Positions 37,032 through 48,351 of a stretch of 64,000 nt of DNA are shown in pieces. The notes beneath the pieces were generated by a model. That model had not been told where the DNA came from and made no database searches. It worked only from the letters and a program-made list of their open reading frames with translations. The stretch is from the NCBI GenBank assembly GCA_911728435.2, contig OU452216.1, positions 8,568,342-8,632,341 on the forward strand, read 5' to 3'. Origin of the DNA: Apoderus coryli (taxonomy: Eukaryota > Arthropoda > Insecta > Coleoptera > Attelabidae). The position numbers were made by a program, and so were the translations under genes. How positions within the stretch are numbered: position 1 is the stretch's first letter; the number at the start of each line of letters is the position of its first letter.

Positions 37032-37222
37032 GGCTGTGGATAAGTAAAAAACACAAATCACAAGTGATGTACAATACGACAACGAAAAAAAAAAGGAAAA
37101 TTGTACAATAATCTCTTTAAAACTTTCTTACCTTGCAAAGTGAGTTAACAATTTTGAAGATAGTCTAAGAAGTAGCGCGATTCACACACTGGATAGTACT
37201 TAGCAGTTTGTATTGTGTGTTT

Positions 37223-37225
<3 letters not shown>

Positions 37226-37265
<40 letters not shown>
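37226..37265. repeat. (TA)n microsatellite
   Basis: About 20 uninterrupted TA units. A shorter (TA)n lies at 36866-36890. Confidence 0.95.
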
Positions 37266-37268
<3 letters not shown>

Positions 37269-37754
37269 CTTAATTAATTTACTTTAAGTATCTTAATTGA
37301 TTTATTTATGTGACGATGTACCTGTATGTATTAATTATTATTCTTATGTTCTATATGTTTTGTTTGCCTGTCTACAAATTATTTTTAATTTTTTGACAAA
37401 TATATATTTTATATTCACAGATATCTTTGTTCTAAGACGTTCGAACTGATGGCCAACTCTTCAAGAATGTTAATTACCGATGCTGAGAGAATCTGATATC
37501 GCAAACGGCGAATATCCATACAAACAGAGAGAAGTAAAAGGCAAACAACGGGAGCAATGTTGCCACTGGCCGTCCTCCCGTCTTTAGTAAGCTGATATAT
37601 TATAATCTTGTCTGATTTACTTACAAATAAATATATTTTAATTAAAGCTGGGTTAAATTAATTAAAAGACTTGCATTTTTTTATCCATATCACATTCAGT
37701 ATCGAGATGATTTACGTAATAATAAATTGGTGCCCCTATGGCACGGATAGCACT

Positions 37755-39180
37755 ACATTCTTCTTCTTCCGCTGCTATCCATTAATGGATGTTTGCGATC
37801 ACTTCTGACCATTTTTTCTTATCTCTGGTGGTGTGAATTAATTCTCCTGTGGTTCCTATTCCTGTCCAATGCTTGATGTTTCGGAGCCACGACATCTTCT
37901 TTCTGCCTACACCTCTTCTTCCTTCTATTTTTCCTTCTATTATTAATTGTAGGAAATGGTACCTTTCGTTGCGTATCACATGCCCCAGATACGCTGTTAT
38001 CCTGCGCTTTATCGTGTCCAGCAATTCGCGTTCTCTTCCTATCGTCCTCAAAGTTTCCTCGTTGGTCTTTCTTGCTGTCCATGGGACTTTCAGGATTCTT
38101 CGATAGATCCACATTTCAAATGCTTCTAGCCTATTCATTGTGCTAACCTTCACTGTTCAGCCTTCCATACCATACAACAGTACGGACCATACATAACACT
38201 TTGTGAATCTTATTCTGAGATTGAGGTCAAAGTCGGAGTTCGTAAAGACGTTTTTGAATCTCATGAATGAGCTCCTCGCTTTTTCTATCCTGTACCTGAT
38301 TTCCGCATCTGAAGACCAGTCTTCACATATCCAAGTCCCCAGATAGTTAAACTTTTTAACTCGTTCTATGTCTTCATTATCCTATGTAAGTTCCGCATTC
38401 CGGAACTTATCCAATTTGCGGCTGATTACTAGGAATTTTGTCTTTTTTATGTTGATGTTGATTCCCATGCGTCGGCCGTACATTTCAACCATGTCCAGGA
38501 GTCTTTGGAGGTCATTCATATTGTCTGCTATCAGGACTGTGTCGTCTGCATACCGCAGATTGTTGATCCATGTGCCATTTACTTTGATGCCTAATTGTTG
38601 TCCTTCGAGAGTTTCCTGGAAGATATTTTCAGAGTAAATGTTAAACAGAAGTGGGGAGAGGACACATCCCTGTCTTACACCTCTAAGGATTTTCTGTGTT
38701 TTCGTAACTTCGCTGTCAGATCTAACTGCCGCTGATTGGTTCCAGTACAAGCTTTCAATACAGCGTATGTCCTTTTGATCTATGTCAATTCGTCTCAGCA
38801 TTTGAACGAGTTTGTGATGTTGCACTCTATCAAATGCTTTTTCGTAATCTATGAAACACATCGCTACATCTTTTCTCTGATCATAACAGTTCTGAACCAA
38901 CACTTGAGTTGCGGCCAGTGCCTCTCTTGTACCGAGACCCCTTCTAAATCCTAATTGAGAGGATCCAACAGCGCTTTCGCATTTTGTGGAAATTCTGTAG
39001 TGAATGACACTTTCAGAGTGTGGCTCATCAAACTGATCAATCTGTGATCTTCACATCTTGTTGCGTTGCTCTTCTTTGGGAGTGGAATAAAAAGAGATGT
39101 AAGCCATTTGATTGGGAATTTTCCTGTGTTGTAAATTTGGTTGAAAAGTCTACATAGCACTACATACTTGTCCAAATTTA
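37755..39180 (-). mobile_element. RTE-like LINE, truncated and frameshifted
   Basis: Minus-strand LINE running from 39175 to 37755. It begins in RT block 2-3 (KWLTSLFIPLPKKSNATR), continues with FIDYEKAFDRVQHHKL and GVRQGCVLSPLLFNIYSEN, and has an intact YADDT catalytic box (38382-38903). It ends with the C-terminal region MNRLEAFEMWIYRRIL ... GRRGVGRKKMSWLRNI (38153-37782) of the RTE-like type. A GAAGAA-rich 3' tail on the minus strand (37755-37770) marks the end. The frame is broken near 38380 and 38930 and the endonuclease is absent, so the copy is dead. Confidence 0.85.
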
Positions 39181-39214
39181 TCTGTTTGTTTAATTTTTTT
39201 AATAATGACGAGGG

Positions 39215-39345
39215 GCGTTCGTGTCATCACCATCATCAGGACAATTGTCTATAAACATCACAATATTTCGCTTTTGGCTTTTCATTTTCGTGCCTAGTTC
39301 TTTAATCCATCTTTCGACACAATCTCCGAAGTTATCCATGCCGTT
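39215..39345 (-). pseudogene. pogo/Tigger-type DDE transposase fragment
   Basis: The minus strand reads CVERWIKELGTKMKSQKR then NIVMFIDNCPDDGDD. The phrase K-R-x-I-x-x-F-I-D-N-C is the second catalytic block of pogo-group (DDE_1) transposases. Only about 40 codons remain. Confidence 0.6.
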
Positions 39346-39800
39346 TTATTATATATTTATTTATGCAAATCCTTGTGCAAAATTTTGCACGATGCCGAAT
39401 TGAGGTTGATGGATTGTTTTGAACATATTCTTGAGCTGCAGTAATGTTTTCAGCTGATCTTGCAGTATGCTGTGGTCCATGCTTGGGCCTATCACCTACA
39501 GTCCCTCTTTCTTCGAAATCATTCACTATACGAAAACTAGTGCGTTTTGTTGGACGTTGTTTCTCCCAAAAATTTCCCGTAACTTTCTTATCGTCACAGT
39601 AATCGATTATTGATTGATTAAAACACGTTGGTTTATCGAATATTTTTCCATAATAAATTTGCCCACGTGTTTACTTCACGACTGCCAAATATGAACTGTC
39701 CAGACGAATGTTTACCAAAATGGCGGCAAAAAGAACACACCTTGTATTTTAAAAATATTGCGTTTACACTAATTTCGGTGGTTTTAACATAGTTTAGTCC
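39346..39800 (-). pseudogene. Tc1/mariner-like transposase N-terminal remnant
   Basis: On the minus strand KVTGNFWEKQRPTKRTSF, then MNDFEERGTVGDRPKHGP and ENITAAQEYVQNNPSTSI: an N-terminal DNA-binding region with the basic linker. It breaks off near 39390 at an unrelated sequence. The 5' side ends at CACCCTGTATATC (39788-39800), a TATACAGGGTG-type terminus. Only the N-terminal part is left. Confidence 0.6.
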
Positions 39801-39903
39801 CACCCTGTATATCAGCATCTTAATTTGAAAATACCTGGAAACACCTTAAACTTTGGAATTGCGCGTTTTCAGACGATTAGTCGCTATGCATATAAATACA
39901 CAA

Positions 39904-40170
39904 TTAAGCATCATCTTTTGTCTCTATCGCAGTGTCGTTCTCTATCCCCACGATACCATAACTATATGAGTGAATAAATTGTATGGGCATAATATACTGA
40001 TGATGGGCATTTGCTGATGATGATGAGGGGAAATAAGGGGGGGAGCTTCCACCAGCAGCCAGGTGCACAGCCTCGGGCTCCGCATTCCAGACGAAACACG
40101 CACTGTTTGCTTGCTCATCTTCGCAGAGTCTCTTTTTCAATACAGGACCGTGTCCAGTTTGGTCTGATTG
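39904..40170 (-). CDS. Orphan open frame, function unknown (possible terminal exon or retroelement tail)
   Basis: A minus-strand frame of about 88 codons after an in-frame TAG, ending at 39904. It is unusually GC-rich for the region (HLAAGGSSPPYFPSSSSANA) and includes CEDEQANSACFVWNAEPEAV. A possible acceptor (AACCAG) lies just upstream. I recognise no domain. It is wedged between transposon pieces, so it may be a captured exon, a processed copy or chance. Confidence 0.2.
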   Translation of the reverse strand, partial: QSDQTGHGPVLKKRLCEDEQANSACFVWNAEPEAVHLAAGGSSPPYFPSSSSANAHHQYIMPIQFIHSYSYGIVGIENDTAIETKDDA

Positions 40171-40315
40171 CTATCTGGTTGTTTTTCTTTCAGATTTCAC
40201 ACGATGATTAATTTTATTAACGAATAAATTGATATGTTGCTATAGTTGGGTTAGAATAGAAGGTAAACCTTATTTTTTTTTTATTTTTAAAATAAATAAA
40301 TCAAATTAAATTACT

Positions 40316-41217
40316 GTTCTTCCTGCTCTGTCTAAGGTTTTGGAAAGGGCAATGGAAACTCAAATGAAAGCCCATGTGAATAAATACAATATTCTGCCAT
40401 TTTTTCAATTGTGGTTTTAGGTTGGGATATAGTTGCGGTACAGCTCTACTTGATATAACCGATGATGTTCTGTCCGCTCTTGACAACAATAAGTGCGCCG
40501 TATTGGTTCTACTTGATTACTCTAAGGCATTCGACATGGTAAATCATGACATCTTATTGTCTGTGCTGCATTTTGTTGGTTTCGATGACTCGGCAACGCG
40601 TCTGATCCGTAATTATATTAGTGGACGGACCCAGTGTGTCTTTTTTAATGGCAGCATGTCAGACACTGCGAGTTTAATCAGGGGAGTTGCTCAGGGGTTG
40701 ATTTTATCACCAATTCTCTATACTATCTACACGTCTAATTTTCCTGAATTCTTACAGCTGACCATTGCAGAAGCGCGGATAAACCGTGATCTGGGGGCCC
40801 TGGCGGATCTTTCAAAGCGCCATGACCTTGTTGTTAATCCTTCAAAATCAACAGCTTTGTTTTTTGGACTCCCTGTTGAATCTGACATGCGCTTGTCACT
40901 GGATCGTGTGGCCATTCAGATCTCCGATCATGCCAAGAGCTTGGGACTAATAATTGACAATGGGCTTAGATTTACTCAGCATATAACATCAAAGCTTCAA
41001 ATTGGCTATGCCAACCTTAAGAGTATCTATGCCACTAGGAAATTACTTTCATTTAGCCTGAGAAAGTTGTGTGAATCACTGGTGCTGTCGCATATGAACT
41101 TCTGTGATTACGTCTACGGTCTGTGTCTCTTGCGGGTTGATTCGGCGCGTGTACAACGACTTCAGAATTCATGCTTACGATTGGTTTTTGGAATACGGAA
41201 GTTTGACAGAGGGTAGA
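40316..41217 (+). mobile_element. Jockey-type LINE fragment lacking the YADD block
   Basis: Plus-strand RT. LPALSKVLERAMETQMKAHV (40322 on) leads, after a frameshift near 40420, into an open frame with LLDYSKAFDMVNHDILL and GVAQGLILSPILYTIYTSN. It continues directly from NFPEFLQ to INRDLGALADLSKRHDL and VVNPSKSTALFFGLP. The stretch that normally holds YADD and its neighbours is deleted in frame. The thumb and C-terminal part follow to 41217, where RTE-like sequence begins. Confidence 0.85.
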
Positions 41218-41221
41218 GGGC

Positions 41222-43145
41222 TTGAATGACACAATACTGAAATCGTTACGAGAAGCTCAGCAAATACACTGCACCCAAAGGAGTGATAAAGAAGAAAGAC
41301 TATCGGTGAACACCCGCCACCTTATGAAACAAAGGCGAGAAATGATACACAAACAATCAATCAACAGAGACCAGTTGAGAATATTGAATAGGAATATATC
41401 GAGAGCCGCACGGAAAGATATCAGAGATTACAACACAAGATGGGTAACGAGGGTCATAGAGGAAAACAAGAGCATGAAAGTACTCAGAAATAAACTCGCT
41501 TTGGGGAGGACACAAATAAACAAGAGATTCTAGAAACTGTGAAAGATTTCTATGCAAATTTATATGGCAATGATGAACAGCTGAGATGCACAGAGGACAT
41601 CCCTCGAGTTTTAAACCAGGGATCGGAGGAAATGCCTGACATAACAGAGGAGGAAGTCCTAAAATCAATGTCGGAAATGAAAAACAATAAGGCTCCAGGT
41701 GATGACGACATCGTGATTGAGGCAGTTAGGGAAGGCGGAGAACATCGGTTAAAGGCCATAACAAAATTATTCAATAAATGTCTTATGGAAACCACAACAC
41801 CTACGAACTGGAACAATGCAACAAATTATTGTTCATGCATAAGAAGGGCAACATTGCCGACCTGAAGAACTATAGACCAATTAGCCTGCTTTCTCATCTA
41901 TATAAATTGTTTACGAAAATTCTAACTAAGCGTCTAACATTGAAATTGGACTTCTACCAGCCGACAGAACAGGCAGGTTTCCGATCCGGATACGGAACAA
42001 ATGACCATCTGCAAGTTATTAAGACATTGATCGAGAAGTCCGTTGAGTACAACAAGCCACTCGTGTTAATATTTGTGGACTACGAAAAGGCGTTTGATTC
42101 CATCAAGCACAGCGAGATGTTTAAAGCACTTGCCGACTGCCGAGTAGACCACAGATACTCTGCTATACTGCAACATATATACGGAAATGCAACAGCGAGC
42201 ATAAGACTCCATGAAGAGACAGACAGATTCAGAGTGCAGCGCGGTGTACGACAAGGCGACACAATCTCCCCTAAACTATTTACCACTTTGTTGGAGTATA
42301 TGTTCAAGAGTGTCGAGTCGGAGAATATGGGTATACATATTAACGGTGAAAATTTCAGTCACCTTCGGTTCGCTGATGATATTGTACTGATTTCAGATAG
42401 CTTGGATAACTCAGAGAAACTGCTTATGAGACTAACATCTGCTTCACATAAAGTTGGGCTTAAAATCAATCCATCGAAAACAAATTTCATGACAAATCTA
42501 GTCCCAAGCCGAAACTACTTAGTAGAAGGAAAATAAATTTTCCAAGTTACATCCTACAGATATCTGGGCCATGATATTACGATTGGCAGGGACAATCAAA
42601 CCTGCGAAATCAAAAGAAGGATAGGACTAACGTGGGCCGCCTATGGGAAGCTGAAGCACATTTTTAAGTCCGAAACCCCCATATGCCTTAAGCGGAAAGT
42701 GTTTGATCAGTGTGTTCTGCCGGTTCTGACTTATGGTTCGGCGACCTTAACTCTAACACGAAAATCGGTAAATAAAGTAAGAGTGGCCCAGCGAGCCATG
42801 GAACGCTCCATGTTGGGAGTCACGCTGAAAGATAGGATTCCGAATGATCGGATACGCCAGAGAACAGGGGTTACCGATGCAATCCAGCGAATAACATATT
42901 TAAAGTGGAACTGGGCTGGACATGTCGCAAGAATGACCAACGAAAGATGGACCAAAAAGATCATAGAGTGGAGACCTAGGCAAGATGCGTTCAGGAACAG
43001 AGGTCGTCCGTCGACCCGGTGGATGGATGACATAAAAAGAGTAACACCAAATTGGATCCAGGATGCCCAGGATCGAAATAAATGGAGATCGTTAACGGAG
43101 GCCTATGTTCAGCAGTGGACGAGACAGGCTGTTTGATGATGATGA
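41222..43145 (+). mobile_element. RTE-like LINE, 5'-truncated, RT and C-terminus well kept
   Basis: Plus-strand element abutting the Jockey piece. Frames in order: linker (41222-41533), RT fingers NNKAPGDDDIVIEAVREG (41539-41820), NYRPISLLSHLYKLFTKIL, FVDYEKAFDSIKH, GVRQGDTISPKLF, intact FADDIV box (41850-42536), YRYLGHDI and the C-terminal region VFDQCVLPVLTYGSATLT ... NRGRPSTRWMDDIKRV (42540-43136). Frame changes near 41536, 41835 and 42540 break it. The 3' end is TGATGATGATGATGG, matching the short TGATG-type tails of RTE elements. The 5' endonuclease is missing. Confidence 0.88.
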
Positions 43146-45345
43146 TGGAAAAAATTCTACTAACGTCATCTATGTAGCCCCAATAATAATACAACAATCA
43201 CTTATTACAAACCTCAACATTTTCTTGTTTATAAAATCTTGAATAAAAATATTAATATATGCGCATCTTTTACAATAATTCACAATTTATGATGATTCTA
43301 ATAGTAGTTATTAATAATTATTTGATGGTTATTGCTTCTATGTAAGTTGTCTATCGTTTTACGTTGTTTGCAACAAAACACCTGGCACATTTGAAAATAA
43401 AAAAAAACACATACATATTTACAACAATAAACTACAAAAATTAATTAACATTATTAACAACCGTGTAGAGAAATATACCTATTTGGTTATGTTAATATTT
43501 GTTTTTGTTAATTCTTATAATATTATAAAGCATTGTTCAAACAATTCAAGAGGTTTATTAAAAAAATGCATATACAAATACTCAAATTGACAGCACCTGA
43601 GTTACACAATCTTATTTATGAACTGTCTTTTATTTTTTTTCTCAAGTTTACAACAGTGGCGGCTTGTGGTGAAGCATAACATAAAATACAGTCATATACT
43701 TACTTAATAGGTAGCTAAAATTAATAGGGATACCCCTACTTCGTCAACTGCATAAAATATTAGTCAAAATCGGGTAAGAAAAGACCCAGTGGCACCCATC
43801 TATCTGCAAGCCGATCAAAAAGGAGAATAAACAACTAAACAAAAACGAACTAAAACGGAAATATGACAACAAACACAAAACGCATAACGCCTATCAAGAT
43901 GTTCAGGTAGTTAACTTTTAACGTTAGCAATAATGTTACAGATTCGATGTTAGACTGCAACTACTCGTCATGATCATTCCTAGATCAGATACCATTTAAA
44001 AGACCCCACCCGGAATAGAATTCAACATTAAATCCGCATGAATTCTATCAAATACCCAAAATAACTCACAATAACACGGAAACCACAATGAAGTCGAAGG
44101 AAATCAGTTGAAACCTTTAGAGAAATTGTATACGAGGTCCGTACAAATCATCTGGTAAGTAGAATAATCAGATCTCAATAAATATTACGTATAATCACTA
44201 ATCATACATTCTGTCGAATTTAGGGGAAGGCCAAGGATGTATTGAAGGTAAAATCAATAATCGGAAAACTACACAGAGCCGTACCAAGTATTTCACTCCC
44301 ATAATAAATACAAGTAGTTGACTTCAAAAAGTAGTTTCAGCACACTTTTCTGATGTCAATTCGAATGAACTTAATATAGGTAATTTATGAAATATTAAAT
44401 AATAAACACCTGCAGATTTACTATTAAATAATATTGCATAAATAAATAGCGATGAATTCAGCTATTAAATGCTCAGCATGTGAACTGTCACACAAACCGA
44501 ACAGGTGTTGTATTGTTGTGTGTTTGTGCTAAAGCCTTTAACACCTGGTCATCTGAATCTTTACCGTTTATAGAACTATTTTTATCGATCACGTAATCTG
44601 ACGAAACCTGATATGGTGTAGGTATAATATGTAGAGATTATCAACGAGGACGTTCTGCTTCTTCTTGTAGTTTATTTGTTGTTGTGGCCAACACTTGTAT
44701 AGAGAAAAATCATACCTACAAAACCTGCATAGATTTTCCAAACCCTGAAGAAAAACAAAAGGAATTCTGAAAGTTCAATAGAGTATAAAAGTATCTACCT
44801 GGACATACAAATATTCAACACATTTTTCTTCGTCCATTCTTTCAACCTATTAGAGGCTATTAGTGCCTAATCATTTCTAAACTCATCATCATTATTTGAT
44901 AAGAGAAGGCCTTCTGCCTAATTTGGGGCGATAAAAATTCGTGTGAATTATTCCAAATCCACTCTCACTAATTTGTCTTTGGATTGTTGTTTAGTGCAAG
45001 TTTCCAACGAATCCCTTCGGCCACTCTTAATCAACATTTTCAGAGATGGGTCCTCGAGATAACTATGGAATGCCATTTTTTCAGTTGTTTATTCTCTTTT
45101 TTTATGATTATTATTCGTGTTTGTTTTTATCGTGACCTACCGGGACCGACATCTCAACTATATTAAGTATGGTAATGTGAGAGGAACATGAATAATTGTA
45201 TACGAGGGTTGTTTAATGTTAAATTATTAAAAGAAATATCCTTTTTGTAGATTTAACAAATTTAAATTTATCTGGCCACGTAGAGCCGTTTCTTACTACT
45301 TTTCCTTGAAAGCAACACATACAGTAATATACAATCATTTGTTTA
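43146..45345. other. No gene seen
   Basis: AT-rich. The first 40 bases carry a fragment of the AGGTCATT MITE family (GGAAAAAATTCTACTAACG). Nothing coding on either strand. Confidence 0.5.
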
Positions 45346-46674
45346 CACTTTAGCACTACAGAAGCAAACTACGAAGCTGCTTGGGAACTTCTCAATAAGA
45401 GATATAAAAATCAGAGACTCTTAGTCTCAAAACTCATTGACAAAATTTTAGACTTACCAACAATTCAACAAGAATCCGCTGAAAAAATAAAACACATGCA
45501 CGATGTCACCATGGAATGTATTCAAGCCATATCAAACGTAGGAATCAATACAACATCTTGGGGTCCCATTATTATACGCATCCTCAGCCGTAAATGGGAC
45601 TCTGAAACTAACAAGATATACGAACAAAGTCTCATACACCCCCACGCAGTTCCGCAACTCGAGGACTTCATGAACTTCCTTGAAAAGAGATTCCAGTCTC
45701 TAGAAACTATTTGCTGCATAAGGAAAGGAACTACAATCATAAACAACGCATCATGTCGGTACTGCCATCAACCAAACCACGCTATCTACCAGTGCCAAAA
45801 GTTTAAAGACACAACAACATCAGAGCGAAACCATTTCATCCGTCAGACACGTCTATGTTCAAACTGCATGACGCATGACGTGAGTAAAAGATGTTTTAGC
45901 CAGCTAAGGTGTCACATCTGTAGCCGTCAACATCATACATTATTACACGAAGAAAGATTAGTTAATCAGCAAAGAAATCCTTTAGCTAATAACAGACCAC
46001 CAACACGTTATCCATCAACTCATACCAGACCAAGAGAGTCGCAACCACAGCAACAACGAAATGGTACCAGTTCCAACCACTCATCAGGAGAAGAAAACAC
46101 CGTTCTCCTCGCCACGGCACTTGTTACTGTTGCCACGCCATTCAACGACAAGCAACTGTTACGAGTCCTCATCGACCAAGGGTCACAGTCATCCTTAATT
46201 ACAGAAGACGCAGCTCAACGACTAGGACTTCCAAGAAAACGCGTCAAAGCAGAGGTTTCCGGGGTAGGGGATGGAAGCCCGAAAATTTGCAACTCCACAA
46301 TAGACCTAACAATCAAACCAAGATTTCCAAGCCTGTTCTCATGCCCGGTGAACATGCTAGTATTATCAAAATTGACACAGTCGTTGCCAAACCAACTAAT
46401 ATACATCGATAACAACGAGTTTCCAGAGAATGAGCTACTAGCGGATCCCACATTTATGAAGCCAGGTCCCATAGATGCAATCATCGGTGCCAAAGAATAT
46501 GCAACGCGTATTCAAAATGGAATAAAAAAAACGCACGACGGCCTTCTCAAACAAAACACACAGCTGGGCTGGATCATATCCGGCTCGGCTTTCATTGCAG
46601 AACCAAGGAATATTCAGGTCATCAGTATGGAAGAAGACAAACAACTCACGAACTTTTGGGAAATAGAAGTTTGA
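45346..46674 (+). mobile_element. BEL/Pao LTR retrotransposon fragment: gag C-terminus and protease
   Basis: Open frame from about 45346 to 46674. Capsid-like region (NYEAAWELLNKRYKNQRL), zinc knuckle CRYCHQPNHAIYQC (C-x2-C-x4-H-x4-C), second Cys/His cluster (LCSNCMTH ... CHICSRQHHTLLH), then a BEL-type aspartic protease (LIDQGSQSSLI). It ends after LTNFWEIEV, where RT would start. No LTR, RT, RNase H or integrase follows. It is truncated at both ends but has over 430 codons without a stop, so it is probably young. Confidence 0.85.
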
Positions 46675-46770
46675 GGGTAAAGAAACATATTTCGCTTTCT
46701 ACAGTCGTGTATAAGGACAGTATACACCTCTGGATTACAGCGATAATACCCTACATGTGATGTTTTCAGT

Positions 46771-47814
46771 TTGGTGTTTTTTTTATTGAATGCTGAAACG
46801 AGTTTGCATCATTTGGCTAATATATTGAAAGATTATGCGATAAATATGAGAAAAGCTGACGGCACTGAATATAAAGAAGCAACTGTAAAAACAATTTGGA
46901 ATACTACGAGTAGGCTACTCCAGGAAAAATACTTCAATGATTTCAAAATTGTATTCGACCCGCTTACCAGTGTGATATTCAAAAATGCGCGAGATGCAAG
47001 AAATGCAAAACGTAAAAGATTACAGCAGGATCCAAACAAACGAAAATGCAGTTCATCAAATTTGAGTTCAAGTGATTTGACTAGAATCATTGGATTATGG
47101 GATGAATGTACACCAGAAGGTTTACAAAATTTTTTTTACCATATTGTAGCTGTTGAGTTAGCTTGGCGAGGTGGTGAACCAGCTGATTGCCTTATAGATT
47201 ATTTCCCGATTGAGAAAAATAATGATGGAACGCCAACCAACAGAATTGAATACAATCCAATATTCAGTAAAACATGCCAAGGAGGATCGAAAAGTTGTAC
47301 AAATAGTAAGTGACTTGTTCCAAATATTGCAAATGAAAGTGCATGCCCTGTTCGGTTATTCCATAAATTATTGTCGAAAAGGGGGAAAAATATGAATTCC
47401 AGTCGCCTATTCTTGAGACCAAATCGTTTCTGGAAATCCGAAAGAGACACATGGTTTGACAATATACCGGTAGGCAAGAACACATTTAATATATGGATCA
47501 AATCATCCGCGCAAGCTATTGGTTTGGACACTAAGTGTAAAAAGATATCCAATCATTCGAACAGATCAACTGGAGTTAGCCATTTGGCAAATAAAGGAAT
47601 TCCTGAACAGCAATTAATAAAAATAACAGGACATAGCAGCTCTAATTCAATTAAATCGTACTTGAATATTAACCAAGAACGCCATGGTGAAATAATCAAC
47701 ACCATGCGAGGAATTTCTTCAACAGTGGAAATGAAAAATCCGTCAACTTCAGCAAACTCTTCTTCCAATTTAACATTTACCAATTGTACTTTTCACAACT
47801 GTAGTTTTAAATAA
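46771..47814 (+). mobile_element. Crypton-like tyrosine recombinase, one in-frame TGA
   Basis: Frame of 348 codons in phase throughout, except for a TGA at 47311-47313. The N-terminal part (SLHHLANILKDYAINMRK, TVKTIWNTTSRLLQEKYF) is SAM-like. The C-terminal part is a DUF3504-type tyrosine recombinase as in insect Cryptons. Catalytic residues: Arg in AWRGGE (~133), His and Arg of HSNR (~262, 265), His of TGHSS (~288), Tyr of IKSYL (~297). The 9-residue His-Tyr spacing is normal for the family. After the TGA the frame continues with family-like CPVRLFHKLLSKRGKN, so the stop is a point lesion or a removed or recoded codon. There is a 5' acceptor-like TTTTCAG at 46763-46769. The 3' end is shared with the copy at 57475-57855 up to AAACTAATAC. 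Confidence 0.8.
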
Positions 47815-47855
47815 AAATTGATAATATTTGTTTGATTAAAACTAATACATTTTGT

Positions 47856-48351
47856 ATTGAAAATTATTAAACGTCAGATTGACAATCAAATTTTTGATAT
47901 CTACAAAGTAAAAAATTATGTTATCGAATACTCCTCGGGCTTTGACAAATACTCAAAATTTTGTCATAGAGAATCCTTCAAGCGAGTTGCTCAAGGATAA
48001 TAGCCTTCGGCCTGCGAGTAATGTACGGTAGGAAATAAGTTACACACAGTTTTAATATCTTCAGTTGGAACGACGCACACAGGCGAAATTCTAAGAAAAC
48101 CTGGCCATAAATAGAAAAATCAAGATCCATAATTTGTTCGATTTCTACCCTCAATAACAAAAGTAGGTAACCACGCATCAGTATTGATCGTTATAAGCTA
48201 TGTTATGTTAGTGGCGTGGTACGCAAATATTTTCAGATGTTATTTGACTGTTGTAGTGGTGGAATATAAGGCGTTCGGTGATAAAATAAAATACTTTCAG
48301 TTTTGTATCTTTTTTAATAAAAAAAAGACTATCCTTTTAAAATTAAATATT
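47856..48351. other. No gene seen
   Basis: AT-rich spacer between the Crypton-like element and the next spliced frame; presumably holds that gene's promoter. Confidence 0.4.

Noticed and set aside
43146..45345. CRISPR-like or array structure
   Set aside because: No regularly spaced repeats; not expected in an animal genome.
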